A stretch of 7,003 nucleotides of DNA from an uncultured Chloroflexota bacterium (GTDB taxonomy: Bacteria > Chloroflexota > Dehalococcoidia > Dehalococcoidales > RBG-16-60-22), in contig CAIWTG010000177.1 in the NCBI GenBank assembly GCA_903915565.1, forward strand, positions 1 to 7,003, written 5' to 3'. The notes under the pieces are model-generated. The model worked only from the letters and a program-made list of their open reading frames with translations, was not told where the DNA came from and made no database searches. The position numbers were made by a program, and so were the translations under genes. Each line of letters starts with the position of its first letter. Positions within the stretch are counted from its first letter, which is position 1. Positions 1-5,125 of this stretch are shown here, piece after piece.

Positions 1-2
1 GG

Positions 3-1277
3 GTCCGAGAACTGGTAAAGACCATCCACGATAACCGCGGGTTTACCGATATGATGCCGCTGGCGATACCCGGGCTAACACATTTACACGGCTGCTTTGG
101 TTGCGGCATCGGGTGCTACCGTGAAAAATATCCTGCGGAAAAGGAACGGGATTACAAAGCCCTCTGCCAGGCTTCGCATTTTTACGAGTGGTGGGCCATG
201 CAGCATGACCCGAATATGGAGAGGGGCTTTTTCCTGTTGGCAACGCGCCTTTGCGATGCCTACGGACTGGACACCATCGTCATGCAGAGCATGATTGAGT
301 TACTGGAAGGCGGCTACTACAGGGGATTCCTCGACGAAAAGAACACGGGCCTGCCCATAAACAAAATCGGCAGCGCGAAGTTTATTCAAGATTTAACCAG
401 GCAGGTTTCACTCAAAGAGGGATTTGGAGAAATACTGGCACGCGGCGTGGTGGCCGCCGCGGCAGCTATAGGGCCTGAAGCCAATCAATTACTGCCAAAG
501 ATTATCGCCACACGGGCGGGGGAGAAAAAGGATTACGACCCCCGGCTGTTCATGACGACGGCGCTTTTTTTTGCCACCGAGCCGAGGCGGTCTATCCAGC
601 AACTGCATGAGATTATCCTGCCGGTGATGCGGTGGCGGGGGATGGACCCCAACACTAAACCAGGCAAGTTACTCTCCACTAAAAATTTCCGCCGGGTTGC
701 TGCTAAACTCTGGGGCAGCGAATCGGCGGCGGACTTTTCAACCTACGACGGCAAGGCGCTGGCGGCGAAAATAATCCAAGACCGAGTCCTGGCTAAGGAA
801 AGCCTGGTGGTGTGCGACCTCCACTGGACTGAAGCACAAATTAACCGTGAAACAGATAATACCGGCGATACGGTGACGGAAGCTCAAGTATATTCCGCTA
901 TTACCGGCAAGGAAGTTGATGACGCCGAGCTCGCCAAGCTGGGCGAACGTGTTTTTAACCTGCAGCGGGCGATATTATTACGGCAGGGGTGGGGCGGCAG
1001 GCAGGGAGATAAAATACTTGACTATTATTTTACCGATCCGTTGAAAAACGGCGAAGTGTTTTTACATCCTGATGGTTTAATGCCGGGCAAAGGCGACGAC
1101 ATTATAACCAGGGTTGGAACGGTTGTAGAAAAAGACAAATTCGAGCAGATGAAAACGGAATACTATCAATTGCGTGGTTGGGATGCAGCGACAGGGTTGC
1201 CGACGCGTGGTAAATTACTGGAACTAAGCCTGGAGGATATTGCTGAAGATTTAGCGGGGCGGGGGCTTTTAAAATGA
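3..1277 (+). CDS. Aldehyde:ferredoxin oxidoreductase family protein, 3' part (5' end outside window)
   Basis: This is the C-terminal part of a tungsten (or molybdenum) bis-pterin oxidoreductase of the AOR family, cytoplasmic enzymes that in general oxidise aldehydes to acids with ferredoxin as acceptor. The frame is open from base 3, so the ATG codons at 51/54 are internal and the true start lies upstream; 424 residues are visible. Counting from base 3, a CxxCxxxC cluster (C31, C34, C38, in HGCFGCGIGCYR) and a later Cys (C271, in SLVVCDLHW) match the four ligands of the family's [4Fe-4S] cluster. GLDT (88-91), YDPR (178-181) and the ending YYQLRGWDAATGLPTRGKL are also family hallmarks. The N-terminal pterin-binding domain is missing. 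The third-to-fourth Cys spacing is 233 residues, against about 199 recalled for Pyrococcus AOR, so this is a longer subfamily. The substrate cannot be told from the sequence. Confidence 0.93.
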   Translation, partial: VRELVKTIHDNRGFTDMMPLAIPGLTHLHGCFGCGIGCYREKYPAEKERDYKALCQASHFYEWWAMQHDPNMERGFFLLATRLCDAYGLDTIVMQSMIELLEGGYYRGFLDEKNTGLPINKIGSAKFIQDLTRQVSLKEGFGEILARGVVAAAAAIGPEANQLLPKIIATRAGEKKDYDPRLFMTTALFFATEPRRSIQQLHEIILPVMRWRGMDPNTKPGKLLSTKNFRRVAAKLWGSESAADFSTYDGKALAAKIIQDRVLAKESLVVCDLHWTEAQINRETDNTGDTVTEAQVYSAITGKEVDDAELAKLGERVFNLQRAILLRQGWGGRQGDKILDYYFTDPLKNGEVFLHPDGLMPGKGDDIITRVGTVVEKDKFEQMKTEYYQLRGWDAATGLPTRGKLLELSLEDIAEDLAGRGLLK

Positions 1278-1309
1278 GTCAACTCGTTTCTTTATAAAAA
1301 AACCCCCGC
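1260..1309. terminator. Weak hairpin between convergent genes
   Basis: CGGGGG at the very end of the oxidoreductase gene can pair with CCCCCG at about 1304-1309, and the adjoining TTTT can pair with the A-run at 1295-1302. It sits where two convergent transcription units end and could attenuate both. Neither strand has a clean U-tract after the stem and the loop is long, so the call is tentative. Confidence 0.3.
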
Positions 1310-1319
1310 GTTGCTGATA

Positions 1320-1523
1320 TTATTTCTTGTTGCCAAAACCGGCGGCTGCCAGAGGTGCCACGGCCAGCAAAGTGGTTATGTTGACCAGCATTGCCTGGAC
1401 GTAACCAATAGTAGGAATTCCAGTGATGTTAAAGCTGGGAACAATATAGTTCCAGAGAAGCATCAGAAATAATGCACTCAAGAAGAAACCCGGAATAGCA
1501 GCCATAATTTTAAAGTAACCCAT
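1320..1523 (-). CDS. Small two-helix membrane protein, last gene of the DUF2089/SHOCT operon
   Basis: A 67-residue protein of unknown function. Two hydrophobic segments (about residues 7-28 and 42-62) are joined by a short conserved-looking stretch, LWNYIVPSFNITGIPTIG (23-40), and the protein ends in a lysine-containing tail, so a membrane hairpin is expected. The WN-x-x-(V/M)P plus downstream QA pattern resembles small membrane proteins encoded beside SHOCT-like or sigma/anti-sigma genes; this is recalled, not searched. The start is supported by a consensus AAGGAGG (1530-1536 on the other strand), six bases before the ATG. It lies 56 bp after the SHOCT-like gene on the same strand and is probably co-transcribed. 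By context it may be the membrane partner of that protein. Confidence 0.75.
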   Translation of the reverse strand: MGYFKIMAAIPGFFLSALFLMLLWNYIVPSFNITGIPTIGYVQAMLVNITTLLAVAPLAAAGFGNKK

Positions 1524-1529
1524 GATAAA

Positions 1530-1536
1530 CCTCCTT
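1530..1536 (-). promoter_or_regulatory. Ribosome binding site of the 67-residue membrane protein
   Basis: Perfect AAGGAGG six bases upstream of the ATG at 1521-1523. It fixes the start of this small gene and argues that it is really translated. Confidence 0.8.
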
Positions 1537-1579
1537 AATTTTTTCCTTATTCTTATATTCTAACAGATGGGTGCAAATT

Positions 1580-2038
1580 TCATTCAACGAATACTTTAAC
1601 TTTTTCTCCGTGTTTGCCATCGATATCAATCTCGGTATCGCCGATGGCTTCAATAAGACTCTCGAGGTCTTCGGGTTTAATTTTGCTGATGTCGAAATCG
1701 ATGCCCTTATCGTTTAAGGCTTTGTTGGCTTTATCCAGGTGTTCCGGCGGAATCAGCGAGGTTAACTTGATACCGGCTCGCAGCAGCGACATGGGTATGC
1801 GAACATTGACGCGCTCGGGGTGTTCTCCTTGTTCTTGCTCTTCGCCAGGTGTAATTGTCACCCTCAGGTATTTGTAGCCGGACTTATCTGCCGACCGGCG
1901 GCTGCCGGTATCTTCATGCCCCCGATTGCTGTGCCCAGGTTCTTCATCATCAACCGCGCCGAGTAAACGATAGGCTTCATCGGTGGTTATCTTTTTCTTT
2001 TCCAGCATTTCGAGAATCTTTTTTCTATTGTCAGCCAT
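1580..2038 (-). CDS. SHOCT-like domain protein with YvlB/LiaX-type C-terminal region
   Basis: A 152-residue, highly charged soluble protein. Residues 5-28 (KKILEMLEKKKITTDEAYRL and following) form a SHOCT-like helical hairpin; residues 30-55 are a polar linker rich in D, E, G and S; residues 56-152 carry a beta strand, an amphipathic VNVRIPMSLLRAGIKL segment and an acidic end, as in N-terminal regions of YvlB/LiaX-type proteins. Firmicute relatives are linked to cell-envelope stress (LiaX in enterococci), but equivalence here is inference. There is no signal peptide or membrane segment. The ATG follows AAGGGAGG (2047-2054) by eight bases. It is the third gene of the operon, 27 bp after the preceding gene. 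Its ITTDEA motif is repeated in the tail of the operon's HTH protein, suggesting a shared partner or a duplicated module. Confidence 0.82.
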   Translation of the reverse strand: MADNRKKILEMLEKKKITTDEAYRLLGAVDDEEPGHSNRGHEDTGSRRSADKSGYKYLRVTITPGEEQEQGEHPERVNVRIPMSLLRAGIKLTSLIPPEHLDKANKALNDKGIDFDISKIKPEDLESLIEAIGDTEIDIDGKHGEKVKVFVE

Positions 2039-2065
2039 TTTGTTTTCCTCCCTTCTTTAGTATTA

Positions 2066-2344
2066 TTAGACAACGGATATAAACACAGTTTCTTTTGGTT
2101 TCTGAATATCCACTTTCGTGCCCCGCAGAGAACATAACATTGCATATCCCGTTTTAAAAGCCCCTACCATCCACCGGCCCCAGCCAGTCGGCCAGGCCAG
2201 AAGGATGGCGAGCAATACCAACGGCAACAGGGCGAGCAGGATGATAAAAACGAAAAGGACAATCAGGAACAGCGGCACCCAAAAACCAAATTGATGTTGG
2301 GGGTTTTTGATTTTTACATGCATTAACATGGGCGGCCAGTTCAT
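2066..2344 (-). CDS. Conserved hypothetical membrane protein
   Basis: A 92-residue protein. A basic N-terminus (HVKIKNPQHQF) precedes a very hydrophobic stretch at about residues 21-52, long enough for one extended helix or a tight two-helix hairpin. This is followed by WPTGWGRW and a soluble tail with LRGTKVDIQKPKETVFISVV. The tail, with RG-x-KVD(I/V)Q near the end, resembles small proteins I recall from similar Firmicute operons, with no known function. The ATG overlaps the stop of the upstream DUF2089-like gene in an ATGA arrangement, so the two are very likely translationally coupled. A perfect AAGGAGG (2353-2359) lies eight bases before the start, inside the upstream gene. A role as membrane anchor or sensor for the HTH/SHOCT proteins is inference from context. 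Confidence 0.78.
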   Translation of the reverse strand: MNWPPMLMHVKIKNPQHQFGFWVPLFLIVLFVFIILLALLPLVLLAILLAWPTGWGRWMVGAFKTGYAMLCSLRGTKVDIQKPKETVFISVV

Positions 2345-2703
2345 TTGGATAACCTCCTTATAGCTTCATCGGTGGTGATGTCACCACGTTCCAGTTCTTC
2401 AATTACCTCTTCCTGCGGGGACATTTTGACGATTTCTACAAATTGCAGCTGCTTGGCGAGCCGGCTGATGCGGTTTTTCACCGTGGGATAACTGATGCCG
2501 AACATTTCTTCCATTTCTTTGATGGAGCCGCTGCAGCGGATAAAAGCCATGATAAAAATCTGGTCCTCGGTGGAGAGGTTGGCGAGGGGCGGCAGCGAGA
2601 AACTGCCCTCAATGGCAATGTCGCTATCGACCAGGCGCACCCGCTCTACCGTTATGGGTTTACCGTGAGTTATCTTAGTAAGTTCAATCCACTCTCTAGC
2701 CAT
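2341..2703 (-). CDS. DUF2089-like HTH protein with C-terminal SHOCT-like tail
   Basis: A 120-residue probable DNA-binding regulator, first gene of the four-gene operon. The core LPPLANLSTEDQIFIMAFIR (38-57), then GSIKEMEEMFGISYPTVKNR (59-78), is the DUF2089 signature, with a helix-turn-helix at about 58-84 whose recognition helix is SYPTVKNRI. DUF2089 proteins normally begin with a Cys-rich zinc ribbon. Here the corresponding region (1-37) contains no cysteine at all; the only Cys is residue 57. Residues 97-119 (EEVIEELERGDITTDEAIRR) form a SHOCT-like hairpin close to the one in the operon's 152-residue protein. The ATG has only a weak upstream GGTGA-type site. Autoregulation through the palindromic sequences in its promoter is plausible but not demonstrated. 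Confidence 0.85.
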   Translation of the reverse strand: MAREWIELTKITHGKPITVERVRLVDSDIAIEGSFSLPPLANLSTEDQIFIMAFIRCSGSIKEMEEMFGISYPTVKNRISRLAKQLQFVEIVKMSPQEEVIEELERGDITTDEAIRRLSK

Positions 2704-2761
2704 GGCAAATCACCGTCCTAAAAGTTGATTTTCTTTATACTAAACTTAATTTTCTTAATAT

Positions 2762-2790
2762 ATTATAATGATAGATATTAATATTGTCAA
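2762..2790 (-). promoter_or_regulatory. Consensus sigma-A promoter of the DUF2089/SHOCT operon
   Basis: On the minus strand TTGACA (2785-2790) and TATAAT (2762-2767) are separated by exactly 17 bases, a perfect vegetative promoter. It would start transcription near 2755 and give a leader of about 52 bases before the ATG at 2703. The spacer contains the palindrome ATATTAATAT (2775-2784), and the -35 box is embedded in TATTG-T-CAATA (2782-2792), both possible operator sites. Expression should be strong unless repressed. Confidence 0.85.
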
Positions 2791-2884
2791 TACTATTTCT
2801 TAATATTTTTAACATTTTAGCTAAAATATATTGATTTTATTCATTTTTCTCAAGGAAATTTTGTTTTCTCATACCCCCTGATAT

Positions 2885-2926
2885 CCCTCTCAAACCTCTC
2901 TATCTTTATTTTTTTTTGAGAGAGGG
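2885..2926. repeat. Inverted repeat CTCTCAAA / TTTGAGAG in the intergenic region
   Basis: CTCTCAAA (2887-2894) pairs with TTTGAGAG (2915-2922) around a 20-base T-rich loop. The right arm continues as AGGG and the left arm is preceded by CC. CCTCTCT (2895-2901) can also pair with AGAGAGG (2919-2925), so competing stems exist. This stretch lies between the two divergent promoters and is not obviously part of either. Confidence 0.55.
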
Positions 2927-2933
2927 AGGATTA

Positions 2934-2961
2934 GCGGAGACGCAATGACGCCTCTCTCCGC
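2934..2961. repeat. Inverted repeat GCGGAGA / TCTCCGC
   Basis: Perfect 7-base arms at 2934-2940 and 2955-2961 surround a 14-base loop. The loop and arm also contain GACGC twice (2939-2943 and 2948-2952). The CCTCTCTC at 2951-2958 is complementary to GAGAGAGG at 2918-2925 in the neighbouring repeat, so the two hairpins are mutually exclusive if transcribed. It could be a protein-binding site or the end of a small transcript. Confidence 0.5.
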
Positions 2962-2992
2962 AGGCTATTATTCATAACTTTTTAAAACCCAA

Positions 2993-3041
2993 AGTGTTAG
3001 AGTGATAGACTAAAGAAAAAACATACAATAAAAAACATACA
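2993..3041 (+). repeat. Short tandem repeats upstream of parA, candidate partition site
   Basis: Two kinds of direct repeat lie just upstream of the parA promoter: AGTGTTAG/AGTGATAG back to back (2993-3000, 3001-3008), and AAAAAACATACA twice with a 14-base period (3016-3027, 3030-3041). Plasmid-type parA operons with ribbon-helix-helix partners usually keep their centromere/operator as short direct repeats at this position. Only two copies of each are seen, so the assignment is inference. Confidence 0.4.
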
Positions 3042-3053
3042 TAAAATTTTTGG

Positions 3054-3082
3054 TAGACGCATTTGCGCAATTACGTTATAAT
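3054..3082 (+). promoter_or_regulatory. Promoter of the parA operon
   Basis: TATAAT (3077-3082) is preceded at 17 bases by TAGACG (3054-3059), a 4/6 match to TTGACA. The spacer holds the perfect palindrome TTGCGCAA (3063-3070), overlapping CGCA-TT-TGCG (3058-3067), a natural place for an autorepressor. Transcription would begin near 3089, leaving only about 11 bases before the parA ATG, with no recognisable Shine-Dalgarno sequence. Confidence 0.65.
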
Positions 3083-3099
3083 ATCACGGGATTAAAACT

Positions 3100-3885
3100 A
3101 TGTCTGTTATCTGTATCGCAAATCAAAAGGGTGGCGTGGGCAAAACTACGACCGCCGCGGCATTTGGCGAAAGCTTAGCCGAAAATAACAAACGCGTCCT
3201 GCTGGTGGACTGGGACCCGCAAGCCAGTCTAACCATCAGTATGGGGGTTAATCCGGAGGCATTGGAGCATACCGGTTACGACGTCCTGACGAGCGTCATC
3301 AGGAGCAACGGACGGTACACGCTCCACGACGTAATGCTGAAAACAAAGAATCCAAAAGTCGACCTGGTGCCGGCAAATGTCGAGCTTTCACAGGCGCAGC
3401 TGGACCTGGTAAATGCTTTTTCGCGCGAGCTGGTGCTGAAGGAAATGCTGGAGTCGGTACGCCAGGAATATGACTATATTTTGCTGGACTGCCTGCCAAG
3501 TCTGGGGCTGATGACCATTAATGCCCTTTGTACAGCCGATAAGGTCTTGATACCATTACAGGCAGACTTTTTAGCCATGAAGGGTCTGGCGATGCTTTTG
3601 CCCACCATCCTCCGCGTCCAGGAAAAAATCAATCCGTCACTGGAAATCATGGGGATATTATTCACGATGACCAATTCCCGCACCCTGCACAGTCAGGAAG
3701 TTATCGAGGTTACCAAGCAGGCTTTCGGCGATAGAATCAGGGTGTTCAAGACGACCATTCCGTTGAGCGTGCGTTTTAAAGAAGCCCCGGCCGCGGGGAT
3801 GTCGATTTTAAGCTACGCCCCTGCATCCGACGGAGCGGAAGCATATCGATTATTCACAAAAGAGGTGCTAAATGAAAAGAGCTAA
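3100..3885 (+). CDS. parA: ParA/Soj-type partition ATPase
   Basis: A 261-residue deviant-Walker ATPase of the ParA/MinD superfamily, which binds DNA non-specifically in the ATP-dimer form and positions DNA or protein cargo. The deviant Walker A is K10-GGVGKTT, with signature K10 and catalytic K15. Walker A' is LLVDWDPQ (34-41), and Walker B is YDYILLD (124-130), followed by CLPSLG where most ParAs have CPPSLG. The C-terminal VRFKEAPAAGMSIL stretch is the Soj-like segment. There is no N-terminal HTH, so it is a short Soj or type Ib form rather than a P1/F-type ParA. The start is set by the standard SVICIANQKGGVGKTT opening. The partner is not a canonical ParB but the small gene overlapping its 3' end, which points to a plasmid-type cassette, perhaps integrated. 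Confidence 0.92.
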   Translation: MSVICIANQKGGVGKTTTAAAFGESLAENNKRVLLVDWDPQASLTISMGVNPEALEHTGYDVLTSVIRSNGRYTLHDVMLKTKNPKVDLVPANVELSQAQLDLVNAFSRELVLKEMLESVRQEYDYILLDCLPSLGLMTINALCTADKVLIPLQADFLAMKGLAMLLPTILRVQEKINPSLEIMGILFTMTNSRTLHSQEVIEVTKQAFGDRIRVFKTTIPLSVRFKEAPAAGMSILSYAPASDGAEAYRLFTKEVLNEKS

Positions 3886-4222
3886 AATAACCGAGGAACT
3901 AGCTTATGGTTCTGCTGTGGAGCGATTGACCGGTGGAGACCGCACGGCACCTGCTGCGGAAACGCCTAAAGCCGCACCTGCCCCAGCCGCCGAACCGACC
4001 AAGTCGGCAATGATAAAACTTTCGGTCTTCCTTAACCGCGAGGAGGACGCCTTTTTAGAATCTCTGGCGGCCACCGCGAAGTTCAGCGGGGGGAAGAAGT
4101 TAAGCAAGACCAAGCTCATCGAGGCGATGGTGCGAACTTTCCGCAAGACGAACCTGGATGTGCGGGGCGTTAAAGACTACCAGGAGCTGCTGACCCGGAT
4201 AGCGGCACAGCTGCAAATATAG
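3872..4222 (+). CDS. Small ribbon-helix-helix-like putative centromere-binding partner of ParA
   Basis: A 116-residue protein. A short basic N-terminus (MKRAKITEELAYGSAVERL) is followed by an Ala/Pro-rich flexible linker (about 24-45) and then by a strand-helix-helix pattern: IKLSVFL (48-54), REEDAFLESLAATAKF (56-71), SKTKLIEAMVRTFRKT (78-93). This fits a ribbon-helix-helix DNA-binding fold. Type Ib partition proteins have the same design, a basic flexible N-terminus that stimulates the ParA ATPase plus a C-terminal RHH domain binding centromere and operator. The gene overlaps parA by 14 bp in another frame and has AGAGGTG (3861-3867) four bases upstream of its ATG, so it is translated with parA. 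Autorepression at the palindrome in the parA promoter is likely by analogy. The fold is a judgement from pattern, not a profile hit. Confidence 0.7.
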   Translation: MKRAKITEELAYGSAVERLTGGDRTAPAAETPKAAPAPAAEPTKSAMIKLSVFLNREEDAFLESLAATAKFSGGKKLSKTKLIEAMVRTFRKTNLDVRGVKDYQELLTRIAAQLQI

Positions 4223-4257
4223 TTACGTCTTTCTGCTGCGAATACGGAGAACACGTT

Positions 4258-4953
4258 ATGGCCGCAGATTTAAAGCCGGCGTATATCGAAGAATTAGATG
4301 AACGCGGCGACCTAAAAGTCTGGATTGTGGACGGGGCGTATATTCGCAGTCATGTCGACGAGGAATTTGTCAACTTCGGGCAACACTACCGGTACACCTA
4401 CATCCCCATCAATGAGCTCTGGATAGACCGCGAGGCCGAACACGACGAGCGAAGATTTTTCATCGACCATCTGCTGGTGGAACATCGCCTCATGGCGGCG
4501 GGCATGCCTTATCAACAAGCGCTACCCAAGGCAGACCAGGCGGAGAGAAGGGAACGCCGCCGCTCCGGAGATATGAGCAGCATGACCAATCATGGGCAAA
4601 ATTTACCGGACGGCAAAGACGTCCATGAACGGCTCTGGCAGAAGCTGAAGACCGGCATCAGCGTCTATATCGTGAACGGGCGGTTGGTACGGAGCGTCTT
4701 CGACATCGACTTTACCGAGGGCGGGCATGACTATGTTTATGAGTTCGTGCCGGAGAACGAGGTCTGGATTGACGACGCGATAGTGGAGGCGGAGCGGGGC
4801 TACGTTTTGCTGCACGAACTACACGAGCGCAACCGGATGGCTAAAGGCGTGCCTTACGATACCGCTCACGCGGAGAGCAGCCGGCTGGAGTACCACTGCC
4901 GGCACCACCCCGATGAGCTGCATGATAAGCTGGTGGATGAGGGGTGGGGGTAA
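4258..4953 (+). CDS. Uncharacterised protein with two tandem copies of one domain
   Basis: A 231-residue soluble protein of unknown function. Residues about 20-101 and 134-215 are clearly two copies of one unit: KVWIVDGAYIR / SVYIVNGRLVR, then HYRYTYIPINELWID / HDYVYEFVPENEVWID, then FFIDHLLVEHRLMAAGMPY / VLLHELHERNRMAKGVPY. Copy 2 carries H186-E-L-H-E190, then AH (H204) and E211, spaced in a way that could bind metal. Copy 1 keeps only H71 and E75 and has Leu at the second His position, so it looks degenerate. A peptidase-like metal site is a guess. The linker (102-133) is polar. CGGAG lies eight to nine bases before the ATG. The gene follows the RHH gene by 35 bp and is probably in the parA operon, which suggests cargo, adaptor or accessory roles; none can be assigned. 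Confidence 0.75.
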   Translation: MAADLKPAYIEELDERGDLKVWIVDGAYIRSHVDEEFVNFGQHYRYTYIPINELWIDREAEHDERRFFIDHLLVEHRLMAAGMPYQQALPKADQAERRERRRSGDMSSMTNHGQNLPDGKDVHERLWQKLKTGISVYIVNGRLVRSVFDIDFTEGGHDYVYEFVPENEVWIDDAIVEAERGYVLLHELHERNRMAKGVPYDTAHAESSRLEYHCRHHPDELHDKLVDEGWG

Positions 4954-4992
4954 TTGATTATTTGTTTTTTTATTATTTTTTTTAATTATCTT

Positions 4993-5013
4993 TTAGCTTT
5001 GAGCCGTAGCTAA
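4993..5013 (+). terminator. Possible weak terminator of the parA operon
   Basis: TTAGCT (4993-4998) pairs with AGCTAA (5008-5013) around a 9-base loop and is followed by T-rich sequence (TTCGTTTT). The stem is short and AT-rich, so this is a poor intrinsic terminator. The preceding stretch, 4954-4994, is almost pure A/T with long T-runs but no stem. Confidence 0.25.
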
Positions 5014-5050
5014 TTCGTTTTGGGGTTCGTTTTTTGAGTTATGTTAAATA

Positions 5051-5078
5051 GTTGTCAGTTATCAGTTAACAGTTATCA
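5051..5078 (+). repeat. Tandem heptanucleotide repeat, four GTTRWCA units
   Basis: Four consecutive 7-base units: GTTGTCA, GTTATCA, GTTAACA, GTTATCA. It is a short tandem repeat in the gap between the parA operon and the convergent HNH gene. Similar heptamer arrays are known as dispersed short tandem repeats in other bacteria; no function can be read from it. Confidence 0.8.
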
Positions 5079-5125
5079 GTATAGAGGAGTTGGGGAGGGA
5101 ATGTGAAGGGGGTTTTGGCGGGGGA

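Noticed and set aside
1614..1877. Plus-strand reading frame antisense to the SHOCT-like gene
   Set aside because: Low-complexity Ser/Leu/Arg composition, no ribosome site, and the opposite strand encodes a recognisable protein with a perfect start signal.
3299..3683. Minus-strand frames inside parA
   Set aside because: Shadows of a well-conserved gene; no start signals and no recognisable product.
5051..5078. Heptamer array as a CRISPR
   Set aside because: Units are 7 bases and directly abutting, with no spacers and no cas genes.
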